Assembly: GCA_965197825.1 (NCBI GenBank)
Contig: CBDANW010000002.1
Coordinates: 1,550,001 to 1,614,000 of the forward strand
Reading direction: 5' to 3'
From: CBDANW01 sp965197825
GTDB taxonomy: Bacteria > Acidobacteriota > Vicinamibacteria > Marinacidobacterales > DATDRI01
Length of the DNA: 64,000 nt
The notes beneath the pieces were generated by a model that was not told the DNA's origin, searched no databases, and worked only from the letters and a program-made list of their open reading frames with translations. Positions 17,350-26,159 of the stretch are shown here, one piece after another (within the stretch, counting starts at the first letter, position 1; the number at the start of each line of letters is the position of its first letter). The position numbers and the translations under genes were made by a program.

Positions 17350-18722
17350 AAAGCCGGCTCGCCTTCGCTCTGACGATCCTCTTCGCCCTCATTTCCGCTC
17401 CAGCGTTCCCCCAAACCGAATCGCTCGGGGACGAGACGATCGCGCGTCTCCAGCAATACCTGCGCGTCGACACGACTAATCCGCCCGGAAACGAAACACG
17501 CGCCGTCGAGTTCTTCGCAAAGCTCCTCGAGGCGGAGGGGATTCCTTACGAAACCGCGGAATCTGCGCCGGGACGAGGAAACCTTTGGGCTCGTCTGGAA
17601 GGAAGCGACGAGCCGGCACTCGTGCTCCTCAACCATACCGACGTCGTCCCGGCGGACGAGAGCCATTGGAGTATCGACCCCCTCGCCGGCGAGATTCGAA
17701 ACGGTGAGCTCTACGGCCGCGGCGCGCTCGACATGAAGTCCACGGGGATGCTGCAGTTCCAGGCGTTTGTCATGCTCCATCGTGCGGGAAAACCGCTCCG
17801 GCGCGACGTCATTTTCGTGGCTACTGCCGATGAGGAAGCGGGCGGCTTTTTTGGAGCGGGTTGGCTGGCCGAGAACCGACCCGAGATCTTCGACAACGTG
17901 GGCTTCCTTTTAAACGAAGGCGGGAACGGAAGCCGCGACGGTGACGGCATCGTCTTCGGAGTGGAGGTGACGCAGAAAGTTCCGGTGTGGCTCCGCCTAG
18001 TCGCATCCGGTGAGCCGAGCCACGGCTCGACACCGCGCGTCACCTCTTCAGTCAGCCGTCTCCTCACCGCCCTTTCCAAGATCGATGACTACGATTTCGA
18101 GCCCCGTATCGTCCCCGCGGTCGCAACCTACTTCCGAGGCCTCGCGGAAACAGAAAGAGACCCGCGACGCGGACAGTTCCTGAATATGGAGGAGGCGGTC
18201 CGGGATCCCGAGTTTCTACGCCAGCTCCAGCTCGACAGTCCCTTCCTGCACGGGCTCACACGGAACACGTGTTCCATCACGCGCCTCACGGGAAGCAACA
18301 AGATCAACGTCGTACCGTCGGAGGCCGCGGCCGAGATCGACTGCCGTCTGCTTCCCGATCAAGACCGAGAGGAGTTCATCGCAAGCTTGGAGTCGCTCAT
18401 CGATGACCCTCACATCGCGATCGAAACCATTCTGGCGTTTACGCCCGCGGTGTCCTCGACCGACACCGAGCTCTACCGCGCGATCGAAACGATCTGTAAG
18501 CAGCACTTCCCCACCGCGCAAGTCATTCCCATGGTCTCCACCGGTTTCACGGACAGTCACTTCTTCCGCGATCTCGGTATCGTGAGCTATGGTTTCGATC
18601 CGACCATCATCCCTGCGGAAATCGAAGGCACCATTCACGGTAACGACGAGCGGGTCCCGGTGGAGGCCGTAAAGCAGGGACTGCGACGTTTTATAGAAGT
18701 CCTGGAGTTGGTCGCTTATTAA
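17346..18722 (+). CDS. M20-family metallopeptidase, exported
   Basis: 458 residues with a signal peptide (1-22, ending APAFPQ). Dinuclear zinc site: H97/D99 in LNHTDVVP, D129 in GALDMKS, E163/E164 in DEEAGG, and a late histidine in TIHGNDERVP. The lid domain lies in between (GEPSHGSTPR). Family members are carboxypeptidases, dipeptidases or deacylases; an exported form suggests peptide or acyl-amino-acid scavenging. The GTG start overlaps the kinase stub's stop. Confidence 0.92.
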   Translation: MKSRLAFALTILFALISAPAFPQTESLGDETIARLQQYLRVDTTNPPGNETRAVEFFAKLLEAEGIPYETAESAPGRGNLWARLEGSDEPALVLLNHTDVVPADESHWSIDPLAGEIRNGELYGRGALDMKSTGMLQFQAFVMLHRAGKPLRRDVIFVATADEEAGGFFGAGWLAENRPEIFDNVGFLLNEGGNGSRDGDGIVFGVEVTQKVPVWLRLVASGEPSHGSTPRVTSSVSRLLTALSKIDDYDFEPRIVPAVATYFRGLAETERDPRRGQFLNMEEAVRDPEFLRQLQLDSPFLHGLTRNTCSITRLTGSNKINVVPSEAAAEIDCRLLPDQDREEFIASLESLIDDPHIAIETILAFTPAVSSTDTELYRAIETICKQHFPTAQVIPMVSTGFTDSHFFRDLGIVSYGFDPTIIPAEIEGTIHGNDERVPVEAVKQGLRRFIEVLELVAY

Positions 18723-18727
18723 ATCAA

Positions 18728-18898
18728 CCACCGGCTTAAGCCGGTGGATTGCGCGGGCGCGTCGACTGGAAGTCGACTTCATGCGCCCGCTTCATTCTCA
18801 ACCCCCCGACTTCAGTCGGGGGAGTCTCGTCCCCTTCGGGGACTTCGACAATCTTTTCTTCGCCTAAAGGCGAGGGGTTTCCACCATCCCCGAAGGGG
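18728..18898. repeat. cluster of six palindromic hairpins (possible IS200/IS605-type end or PATE)
   Basis: In 171 bases there are hairpins at 18728-18747 (10-bp arms, CCACCGGCTT), 18753-18790 (nested GCGGGCGC and GTCGACT arms), 18803-18822 (CCCCCGACT arms), 18829-18843 (GTCCCC), 18860-18873 (TCGCC) and 18888-18898 (CCCC). No frame crosses it. Arms such as CCCCCGACTTCAGTCGGGGG resemble end structures of IS200/IS605 elements, but no tnpA or tnpB is present. Lies between two convergent genes. Confidence 0.7.
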
Positions 18899-18938
18899 TC
18901 ACTAACGGCTTGATCATTGAAGGCCCGAGCGAGTGAGA

Positions 18939-20174
18939 TCAAATTCGCTCGATGATGGTGGCAACCCCCTGGCCACCACCGATGCAGAGCGTAACCAGTG
19001 CTGTCGAGGCGTCCCTCCGCTCGAGCTCGTCGAGGGCCGTTCCCAGAAGGATCGCACCGGTGGCACCCAGCGGATGGCCGAGGGCTATCGCCCCGCCGTT
19101 CACGTTCACCCGCTGGTGCTCGAGCGCGAGCTCCTTCATCACCTGAAGAGGGACGGTGGCGAAGGCCTCGTTGATCTCCCATAGATCGATGTCGGAGACC
19201 TTCATTCCCGCCTTGTCGAGCGCCTTTTTGGACGTTGGCGCCGGCGCGGTCAACATGATGATCGGCTCGCTGCCGTGCGCGGCGATAGCGCGAATCTTGG
19301 CCCGCGGCTTCAGTCCGTGCGCCTTCACGTAATCTTCTGACGCCACCAAGACCGCGGCCGCCCCGTCCACGATGCCGCTGGAGTTTCCGGCCGTGTGGAC
19401 GTGGCGCATCTCCTTCACTTCCGGGTAGCGGGCGAGGGCGATCTGATCGAGCGTCTCACCGTTGGGGCCGACGGGCTTTCCTCCCAGCTTGCCAAAGACC
19501 GGCTCCAGGCCGGCGAGGCCCTCCATCGTGGTCTCCGGACGTGGGTACTCGTCGACCTCGAGAACTACCTTGCCGGTCTCGGGATCCTGCACCGGAAAAA
19601 GACTCTTGCTGAAACGGCAATCCTTCTGCGCAGCCCCAGCCCTCCTCTGCGACTCCAAGGCGTAACGATCCACGTCCTCCCGAGTAAATCCCTCGCGCGA
19701 AGCGATCAGATCGGCGCTGATCCCTTGTGGAACCTGAAAGTGTTTCTTTCGCAGATTCAGATTGTTGCCGTCCGTTCCCGCACCGTCCGAGCCGATGGCC
19801 GCCCGGGACATGCTCTCCACACCACCCGCGACGACCAGGTTCTGGGCACCCGATGCCACACCCATGGCAGCGAAGTTGACCGCCTGGAGTCCGGAGGCAC
19901 AGAAGCGGTTGAGCGAGACCGCCGAGATCTCGATGGGCCAACCCGACGTCAGCACTGCGTTGCGAGCCACGTTCGCGCCCTGATCTCCCGCCTGAGAGAC
20001 ACAGCCGGCGACGACGTCTTCGACTTCACTCGGAGAAATCCAGGTTCGCGTTGTGATCTGTTGCAGCGCTTGTGCGAGGAGCTCTTGCGGGTGAATCCCC
20101 GAGAGCGCTCCCTTACCCGGCTTCCCCTTTCCACGCGGCGTGCGAACCGCATCAATAACATAGGCAGCTTTCAT
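18939..20174 (-). CDS. acetyl-CoA acetyltransferase (thiolase)
   Basis: 411 residues, normal thiolase length. Nucleophile C92 in NRFCASGLQAV, catalytic histidine in ALGHPLGATGA, second cysteine in CIGGGQG, and NEAFA. The start KAAYVIDAVRTPRGK is canonical. It catalyses reversible condensation of two acyl-CoA units; either fatty-acid or ketone metabolism is possible. A second, more distant thiolase lies at 51614-52924. Confidence 0.95.
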   Translation of the reverse strand: MKAAYVIDAVRTPRGKGKPGKGALSGIHPQELLAQALQQITTRTWISPSEVEDVVAGCVSQAGDQGANVARNAVLTSGWPIEISAVSLNRFCASGLQAVNFAAMGVASGAQNLVVAGGVESMSRAAIGSDGAGTDGNNLNLRKKHFQVPQGISADLIASREGFTREDVDRYALESQRRAGAAQKDCRFSKSLFPVQDPETGKVVLEVDEYPRPETTMEGLAGLEPVFGKLGGKPVGPNGETLDQIALARYPEVKEMRHVHTAGNSSGIVDGAAAVLVASEDYVKAHGLKPRAKIRAIAAHGSEPIIMLTAPAPTSKKALDKAGMKVSDIDLWEINEAFATVPLQVMKELALEHQRVNVNGGAIALGHPLGATGAILLGTALDELERRDASTALVTLCIGGGQGVATIIERI

Positions 20175-20292
20175 GAAATCCCCCTTTTCCTGCTGCTACC
20201 TATTGTGCCGCGACCAGCCGCCAGCCTCAAACGAGGGGCTGGCGATGCTTTGGCTTTCCAGCGCCGTTGAGGTTATCTTGAACATTACTCAC

Positions 20293-21384
20293 CTAGTGGA
20301 CTGTAACAACTGAACGTTTAGTGGTTTTAATGCGTCGTGACGGATCGTTGTAGGTCCACTTCACGGGCTTGGGGTCTTCGTTGTACTTGCGAATGTAGCG
20401 CATGATCTTGCGGGTCAGGTCGTGGGTTGACGTGAACACGCCTCGATGGATCAGGGCACGCTCGATCTTGGAGAACCAGAGTTCGATTTTGTTCAGCCAG
20501 GAGGAATATGTGGGTGTGAAGTGGAGTCGGACTTTTGGGTTGGCCTCGAGGAACTGTGCGACCTTGGCGGTCTTGTGAGCCGACAGATTGTCGAGGATGA
20601 CATGTATTTCGCGCTTTCGCTTGTGGCTCGCAACCAGCTGCTCCAAGAAGGCGACGAACTCCTGGCTGGTATGGCGGCGGACAGTCTTGCCCAAAACCAC
20701 CCCCGTCTTCGTGTCGAAGGCGGCGTAGAGAGAAAGCGTTCCATGCCGGACGTACTCGAAACCGTGTCGCTCGGCCCGCCCGGGAGACAACGGCAAGATC
20801 GGGTCCCGTCGATCCAGGGCTTGGATCGCCGTTTTCTCATCAATACAAAACACCGCAGCGTGCTGAGGTGGATTCATATATAGACCGATGATATCCGCTG
20901 CCTTCGTCTCGAAATCCGGATCGTTGGAGGCCTTGTAATGCTCAATTCGGTGTGGCTGGAGACCATGCTTTTTCCAAGTGCGAGCCACCATCATGTGATG
21001 GATTCCCAGCTTCTTCGCAAGTCGACGCGTGCTCCAGTGAGTCGAGCCGTCGGTCGGTTTTTTCTGCGTCCACGAAAGAATCCGTGCTTCCATCCGAGGC
21101 GTGAGCACTTGAATCGGACGCCCCTCGTGACGCGCGTACAGACCTGCCAGACGCTCCTCCAAGAATCGGCGTTTCCACTTGCTGATAAAAGGCGCCGTGC
21201 AGCCCACCGTCTGCTGCACCTGCGTATAGCTTGCACCGTCTGCCAGCAAGAGCAACATCCGAGCGATCCGCGCGTCATCCGCTCGACCGCTACGGCTCGA
21301 AACTCGTTTGCCAAGCTCCCTATGTTCCGCTTGAGTCAACACAACGGCTCTCCCTCGCATGAGAGAGATATTACTACTAAACAC
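20293..21384 (-). CDS. IS630-family DDE transposase, copy A
   Basis: 363 residues as one frame; the likelier start is the ATG at 21360 (MRGRAVVLT). N-terminal helix-turn-helix (YTQVQQTVGCTAPFISKW), a second HTH around RRLAKKLGIHH, then the DDE triad: D in FCIDEKTAIQAL, D in VILDNLSAHK, E in LNKIELWFSKIE. The stop codon TAG is made by the TA target duplication plus the first G of the element, so the frame runs across its own terminal repeat. Confidence 0.94.
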   Translation of the reverse strand: MFSSNISLMRGRAVVLTQAEHRELGKRVSSRSGRADDARIARMLLLLADGASYTQVQQTVGCTAPFISKWKRRFLEERLAGLYARHEGRPIQVLTPRMEARILSWTQKKPTDGSTHWSTRRLAKKLGIHHMMVARTWKKHGLQPHRIEHYKASNDPDFETKAADIIGLYMNPPQHAAVFCIDEKTAIQALDRRDPILPLSPGRAERHGFEYVRHGTLSLYAAFDTKTGVVLGKTVRRHTSQEFVAFLEQLVASHKRKREIHVILDNLSAHKTAKVAQFLEANPKVRLHFTPTYSSWLNKIELWFSKIERALIHRGVFTSTHDLTRKIMRYIRKYNEDPKPVKWTYNDPSRRIKTTKRSVVTVH

Positions 21385-21402
21385 TTAAATGTTACAGTCC
21401 AC
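20296..21402 (-). mobile_element. IS630-family insertion sequence, copy A (complete)
   Basis: 1107 bp. Ends begin GTGGACTGTAACA and show about 30 bp of imperfect inverted repeat. TA is duplicated on both sides (20294-20295, 21403-21404) within a CTAG context; CTAG is the known target of IS630. The right end sits 14 bases upstream of the OsmC start codon and the GAGG of its Shine-Dalgarno directly follows the TA. Confidence 0.93.
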
Positions 21403-21416
21403 TAGGAGGTTCACTC

Positions 21417-21938
21417 GTGGCAGACACGAAGTCGATCAAGAAGTCTTTCGAGCGGCAAGCGAAGGCAGTAGGCTTACGTCCATCGCTTGGTCAGCGTACC
21501 GTCGTATCGAAGGCGCGCCTGGCAGACGGTCTCAAATGTGAGGTCGAAGAAGGGCCGTGGAAGCTGACCGCGGATATGGCCGAGGAGGGAGGCGGCGAAG
21601 GTCAGGGGCCGACACCCGGCGTGCTCGGACGCGGCACCTTCGGTGCCTGCCTAGCGATTGGCTATAAGCTCTGGGCCTCGAAGTTCGAAGTGCCGATCTC
21701 GCATATCGAGGTGGAAGTGCAAACCGACGTTGACGAGCGGGGACGATTCGGGTTTCACGATGAGCTCAACCCAGGTTATCAACGGGTCCGTTATATCGTG
21801 AGAATCGAGAGCACCGCGCCAGAGGCCGACATCCTGAGAGTCATCGAAACGGCCGATCGTCACAGCCCCTACTTCGATAACTTCGCCCGCGCGCTCGATA
21901 TCAGCCGCGAGGTTCAAATCGCGGCCCGTAAGAGCTAG
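21417..21938 (+). CDS. OsmC-family protein
   Basis: 173 residues from GTG 21417, with GAGG 7 bases upstream. The family cysteine is in FGACLAIGYKLW and the fold signature EVPISHIEVEVQTDVDERG follows. OsmC/Ohr proteins reduce organic hydroperoxides with paired cysteines; only one catalytic-type cysteine is obvious here, so the peroxidase role is uncertain. The IS630 copy replaced everything upstream of the Shine-Dalgarno, so the native promoter may be lost. The methyltransferase gene follows after 4 bases. Confidence 0.88.
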   Translation: MADTKSIKKSFERQAKAVGLRPSLGQRTVVSKARLADGLKCEVEEGPWKLTADMAEEGGGEGQGPTPGVLGRGTFGACLAIGYKLWASKFEVPISHIEVEVQTDVDERGRFGFHDELNPGYQRVRYIVRIESTAPEADILRVIETADRHSPYFDNFARALDISREVQIAARKS

Positions 21939-21942
21939 GTAA

Positions 21943-22761
21943 GTGGATCCCAAACTACAGCGCCGCGTTCAGCGGTACGGCTGGGACCGGGCAGCCGGCT
22001 ACTACGAGCGTTATTGGCAGCAGCAGCTCGAGACCGCGCAAACGCGGCTACTCGAGATGGCGGAGCTTCATCCCGGAGAAAAGATCCTCGACGTTTCCTG
22101 CGGAACCGGCATGGTGACGTTTCGGGCCGCCGAAGGAGTCGGCCCACAAGGGAAGGTCCTCGGAACGGACATCTCCCAAACGATGATCGATGGCGCGCGC
22201 GAGGAAGCGGCTCGACGAGGATTATCCCACGTGGCGTTCGAGCGGATGGACGCCGAAGAGCTCGCCGTCAAAGACGGCTCCTACGATGCCGTCCTGAATG
22301 CCTTAGGGCTCATGTTCGTGCCCGATGTCGGGAAAGCAGTTCGTGAAATGCACCGCGCCTTACGCGCGGGTGGCCGTGCCGTCAGCGCGGTCTGGGGAGA
22401 GCGGAGCCGCTGAGGATGGTCCGGAGTCTTCCCGATCGTCGACTCGCGGGTCGAATCCGAGGTCTGCCCACTCTTCTTTCAAATGGGTACGCGCGACACG
22501 TCGCAAAAACGATTCGAGAGCACAGGGTTTATTGACGTCGGCCAGGATCGCATCGGCACCATCCTCCACTACGATTCGGCAGACGCAGCTTTGGGCGCCG
22601 TCTTGCAAGGCGGCGCCATGGCCCTCGCCTATTCCCGTTTCGATGATTCTACGCGCGATGAGGTTCACACCGAGTATCTCGCCTCCATCGAGCCCTACCG
22701 CAAAGGAACCGCCTACGAGGTGCCGGCCGAGTTCGTAGTGACGAGTGGCCGCAAGCCATAA
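21943..22761 (+). CDS. class I SAM-dependent methyltransferase with an in-frame UGA codon
   Basis: The frame from GTG 21943 has motif I ILDVSCGTGMVTFRAA, motif II-like VLGTDIS, VAFERMDAEELAV and YDAVLNALGLMFV, then a TGA at 22411-22413 after VWGERSR. The same frame goes on without another stop through GWSGVFPIVDSRVESEV, FESTGFIDV and LAYSRFD to a TAA at 22759-22761, giving the expected length (about 272 residues) of this UbiE-like family. In relatives as I recall them the position before GWA is often cysteine. So UGA could be selenocysteine, or a nonsense mutation. If read as stop, the product lacks its C-terminal cap domain. Confidence 0.75.
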
Positions 22762-23107
22762 CGATGCAGCCTCATGATGTCAACGTCTTCCGCCTTCCCG
22801 CCTTCGCTAGTAGCTTCGGCGGGTCTCGCCGAAGCTAAACGAAAGCCCACCGGGCGGGCGGAGGCGGACGCCACGCCTACGGCGGGACAAACCCTCCTTC
22901 GCCTACGGGCTTTTCCCTACGTCTCCTAGACCTCATCATTCCGTACATTCTCCCAACTATAGACCTCGCACTATTTAGGCGATTCCTAGACGCCATACCG
23001 AGCCGGTATGTAGTTTGCTTCAAAGATCCATACATAGCATCGACTTCGCTACCCGACCAACCTCGCCTCTCGCGAGCCCCGACGCCGATGCAAGAAGGAG
23101 GTGGGTC
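22762..23107. repeat. non-coding stretch with overlapping hairpins
   Basis: No gene seen. 22797-22823 forms CCCGCCTTCGCTA / TAGCTTCGGCGGG, one of a family of hairpins also at 36891 and 52998. An alternative perfect 11-bp stem (TAGCTTCGGCG at 22811-22821 with 22827-22837) uses the same strand, so the two are mutually exclusive. Further GC-rich repeats (CGCCTACGG) follow to about 22910. The Shine-Dalgarno AAGGAGG of the next gene is at 23094-23100. Confidence 0.6.
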
Positions 23108-23776
23108 GTGGCCATCACTCCAGATTTCTACGGAAGCCTCTTCGTCGTGAACGAGAGGGCCACCGACGTGGTGGAGGTTCACTTCTGGCAGCCCCGGCCC
23201 GTCAAGATCCATGTCGACGGGTTGCCCGATCATGGACTGGGTCGGCTGCTGACGTTGGCGTCCGAGCTCGACTTCGAGGGAACGCCCACCGCGGACATCG
23301 AGGACGTTCCCATCCGACGGTTGTCGGAGATCCTTCCGGTCGACTACCAGAGCTCCATCAAGACCATCCGTTTCACTGCCGGAGAGATGAACGGCGAGGG
23401 TCCACCCGTCACAGACCGGGCACTTAGCCTCTCTCAGGAAGCAAGAAGTGCAACCAACGGCGACGACACGCTGCAAGCCTTCCGCCAACTGAGCGGCATT
23501 ACTGGAAAAGCAGGCTCACGGCTCCAGACTCTCGCTGATGAGTTCTTCGCCCAAGAAACGGAAGAGCTCAAGTACTGGCAGCTCGGCTACCACATCACGG
23601 TCGAGTTCTCCGAGCTCCATGCGTTACCGAGCGGCCATGCCGGATCGTCCTACCCGCTACCGGACGATGCCCGCATCGTCTTCGACACCGAAGAGACCTC
23701 CACGATTCCGCACCAGCCGTCGAACAACCCACACGTTCTCGAGCGGCCGCCGACGCGAAGAAGAAGGAAGCGCTAA
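23108..23776 (+). CDS. hypothetical protein
   Basis: 222 residues from a GTG at 23108 with AAGGAGG 7 bases upstream. The sequence looks like a globular protein (DFYGSLFVVNERATDVVEVHFW; VDGLPDHGLGRLLTLASELDFEG) with an acidic helical middle and a basic tail ending RRRRKR. No family recognised. A long opposite frame exists but lacks a good start. The frame could extend upstream to 23015. Confidence 0.55.
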   Translation: MAITPDFYGSLFVVNERATDVVEVHFWQPRPVKIHVDGLPDHGLGRLLTLASELDFEGTPTADIEDVPIRRLSEILPVDYQSSIKTIRFTAGEMNGEGPPVTDRALSLSQEARSATNGDDTLQAFRQLSGITGKAGSRLQTLADEFFAQETEELKYWQLGYHITVEFSELHALPSGHAGSSYPLPDDARIVFDTEETSTIPHQPSNNPHVLERPPTRRRRKR

Positions 23777-24081
23777 GCTTTCGATTCACCCGCAGCACCT
23801 GCACGGGTTTCCCCACTTGCACCATTGTCTCCGATGAATATATTGAAGAGACCATGCCCGAGACGATTTATCGACGCGTTCCTTTTTCCGAAGGAACGGG
23901 CGAGCTGCGAGACCAATCCCACCGCGGCGCAGGCGGCGATCGAAAACGGTTAGAAGCCAAGAACATCCGCGCCGAAACCGAGCCGCGATGCTTCAGCTCG
24001 CGGGTTCTGGTCGGATAGAGTATGCCTGGGAGCTATAGCTCCCGGCTCGCTTGGCCGCGACAATAGCTCGTCCGGACTGAC
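23777..24081. other. intergenic region, no confident gene
   Basis: About 305 bases. A 54-codon frame (ATG 23851) is open but has no ribosome binding site or family likeness. A 16-bp palindrome GGGAGCTATAGCTCCC lies at about 24029-24044. Confidence 0.5.
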
Positions 24082-24519
24082 TTAGGAGCCGGCGCCGATC
24101 TGTTCAAGCAATGTCGGCAAGTTGAAATAGACGTGTCCGGCTGTGATGATCCGGTCCTCGATGAAGTAGAACGAGCATCCGGGCAAGTCGGTCTTTCGCC
24201 CGCTGGGAGGTATGCCGTTGAGCTCCCCGAGGTGTTCGCCCTTGAAGCGCCATTCGACAGCAGCGACTCCGTCGCCGTAGACGACCTTTTGGATTTCGTG
24301 CACGTTTCCAGGAAACGCTGCCGTGAACGGCGCCACAAAATGGGCCCTCACGGCCTCCTTCCCACGGAGGGGGCCGGTCGGCAACACCAGCTCCACGTCG
24401 TCAGCGAAGTACTCCATAACATCATCCGCGTCGCTTCTCCGCCAAGCGTCGAAGTACTCCTACAGGAACTCTTCCGCCATTGCGGATGAAGAAACGGGTT
24501 GGGCCGCGCTAGCTGACAT
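24082..24519 (-). pseudogene. SnoaL-like/NTF2-fold protein with an early in-frame TAG
   Basis: From ATG 24519 (AGGAGG upstream) the frame reads 19 codons ending AEEFL, then TAG at 24460-24462, then EYFDAWRRSDADDVMEYFADDVEL and the rest of a SnoaL-like domain (GSGVAAVEWRF-type core, SFYFIEDRI) to 24082. The C-terminal 111 codons start at ATG 24417. The family normally begins with the helix broken here. CAG (Gln) to TAG would be one change. Re-initiation at 24417 would give a protein without helix 1. Confidence 0.75.
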
Positions 24520-24873
24520 GTCTTCCGTCCTCCTGATTCAAGACTTCTGTTCTGGGCCTAGGGCACCATTATGGGACGGCGCATATGCATCCTAGCCCCG
24601 CTCCAGGGGATTCGTCAATGGTTTCGTCTGCGTAGTTGGCCTGCGAGGTGTGAAGGATAGGAAAATTCATAAGTGTCCGGCCCTGATCCGCACGAAATTT
24701 CCCCACTGGGATGGGACGGTGCAGTCCGATTGAGTCCTGGTGAGGGTAGCAGAACGCGAGCAAACAGGGCAAAGCGGTTGAGGAGTGTCTCCCACCGGGG
24801 GGATGGGTGTGAAGAGACACTCAGGCCGTTCTCGTGTCGGGGTATTCGGACAAGTGGGGTGGTCGGAAGTCAG
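24520..24873. other. intergenic region, probable downstream end of the IS91-like remnant
   Basis: No gene. A hairpin with 9-bp arms GAGTGTCTC / GAGACACTC lies at 24783-24822, just beyond the 3' end of the transposase remnant. IS91-type rolling-circle elements carry such a palindrome at one terminus. The exact element end cannot be fixed from this sequence. Confidence 0.4.
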
Positions 24874-25812
24874 TTAGGGCTCGGGTGGCGAGCGCGAGTC
24901 GCTTTTTCTTTCTTGGAGATGAGCCAAGATTTTCCGAATCACCTTCTGCTCGGTGATGAAGGCGAGGACGCGATAGGTGCCTCCACAGTCGCACTGGAGA
25001 GGATCGGCCTGATGAACGCGCTTGATGAGCTGTGCCCATCTTTTCCTAAGCGCAGCGCGCTTTTTGGGGGACAGTTTCGGCTCAGGCTTGGCTTTGGGGT
25101 CTTGTTGGCTGGGGAGCGATTGCAGGGTGAGGTTTTTCCTTTTTCGAAAGGCGCGCGCTCTCGAGGAGTAGGCGCCCATGTAGTGGACGCCGTGTTGCCG
25201 AGGCTTGGGGCTTTGCGTGAGGACACGGGCCAGGAACTCGAAGACATCGAGGGTCTCGTCGTGCGGATGAGAAGCGAGGGGGTCGTCATGTGAGCCTTTC
25301 GCTTCATAGAAGAGGGTTTTTCCGCCCGGTGTCCAGTGAATGCGAGACAGGCTGAGGGGGCAGCGAAGTAAGTACCGGCAGAGGCGCTCGAGCCCTTCGG
25401 TGTCGTGAGGCCAAACGGTCACGGATGTGTCGACGGAAAAGCCGCTATGTCGAAACGAATTGAGCCGAGCGATGCGTTCGTCACTCAACAGGCCTTTGCT
25501 CTTCAGCAAATCAAAGATCTTGTGGCGAAATAACTTCTCCGCGGCCATGGAATCGATGTAAGGGACAGGAGTCCATTGTTCTTGTGCATCCCAAACCCCA
25601 CGAGAAGCAAGTTGCCGCCAAAGTGCCCATAGGCGGTGAAGACGAAATCCGTCATGGAGAACCGCCTTCGAAGGCGTGGGCAAAGGGTGGTGCGTTTTTT
25701 GGGGGGGCAGCGGCGCGCAGGCGGCCAGCGCTCTCTTACCAATGTCCGAAGAACAGCGCTCGTTCGCCGGTAACCTCCGGGCGAGGCAGAACCGAAGACA
25801 ACCTTGGTACAA
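24874..25812 (-). pseudogene. IS91-family transposase, C-terminal part
   Basis: The 312-codon frame contains the C-terminal half of an IS91/IS801-like transposase: IDSMAAEKLFRHKIFDLL, FRHSGFSVDTSVTVW, EGLERLCRYLLRCPLS, HGVHYMGAYSSRAR, then a zinc-ribbon-like end QCDCGGTYRVLAFI and VIRKILAHL. The N-terminal zinc finger, HUH motif and catalytic tyrosines are missing, and the first ~60 codons do not fit the family. It is a truncated, inactive copy. Confidence 0.8.
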
Positions 25813-26159
25813 GAGAAGCCAAGTTATCCGGAGGGCGCTAGGGCTCGACTACTTCAGCTGGTCGGTCGTGGATCCCCGAACGGTGCTCACACTAAGAAGA
25901 ACGAGGATCACGGCCGCCCACGCCACCGGCGAGCAACGCTGCGTAGAGGGGGGACGAGCCCGCAGACGCGGGAGCACTAACCATCACGATAACCTCCCGC
26001 GTGGGAACGCCAAAGAATCGAAGATCTCGAACAGATTGTCGCCTACATCGTGTCAAGCGAGCGACGCCTTCCACCATATGCTATCGTCGCCTTCGAGAAG
26101 ATGCCCCAGCACGCCGCAGACGGTAGCCTTATGGCAACCGTAGTGTCGGACCCTTCGTC
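25813..26159. other. intergenic region without a confident gene
   Basis: About 350 bases between the IS91 remnant and the permease gene. Short protein-like pieces occur in different frames (minus strand AVILVLLSVSTVRGSTTDQ ending about 25851; plus strand EDLEQIVAYIV near 26020), which could be remains of a decayed gene. Nothing can be named. Confidence 0.4.

Noticed and set aside
22877..23488. 203-codon minus-strand frame opposite the hypothetical gene at 23108
   Set aside because: The plus-strand frame has a strong Shine-Dalgarno and a more natural translation; only one of the two is likely real.
13834..24462. Genome-wide reassignment of TAG (for example pyrrolysine or Gln)
   Set aside because: TAG is used as an ordinary stop by intact genes in the window (FAH-family gene at 8056, osmC at 21936-21938, hom at 41061-41063), so a global recoding does not fit.
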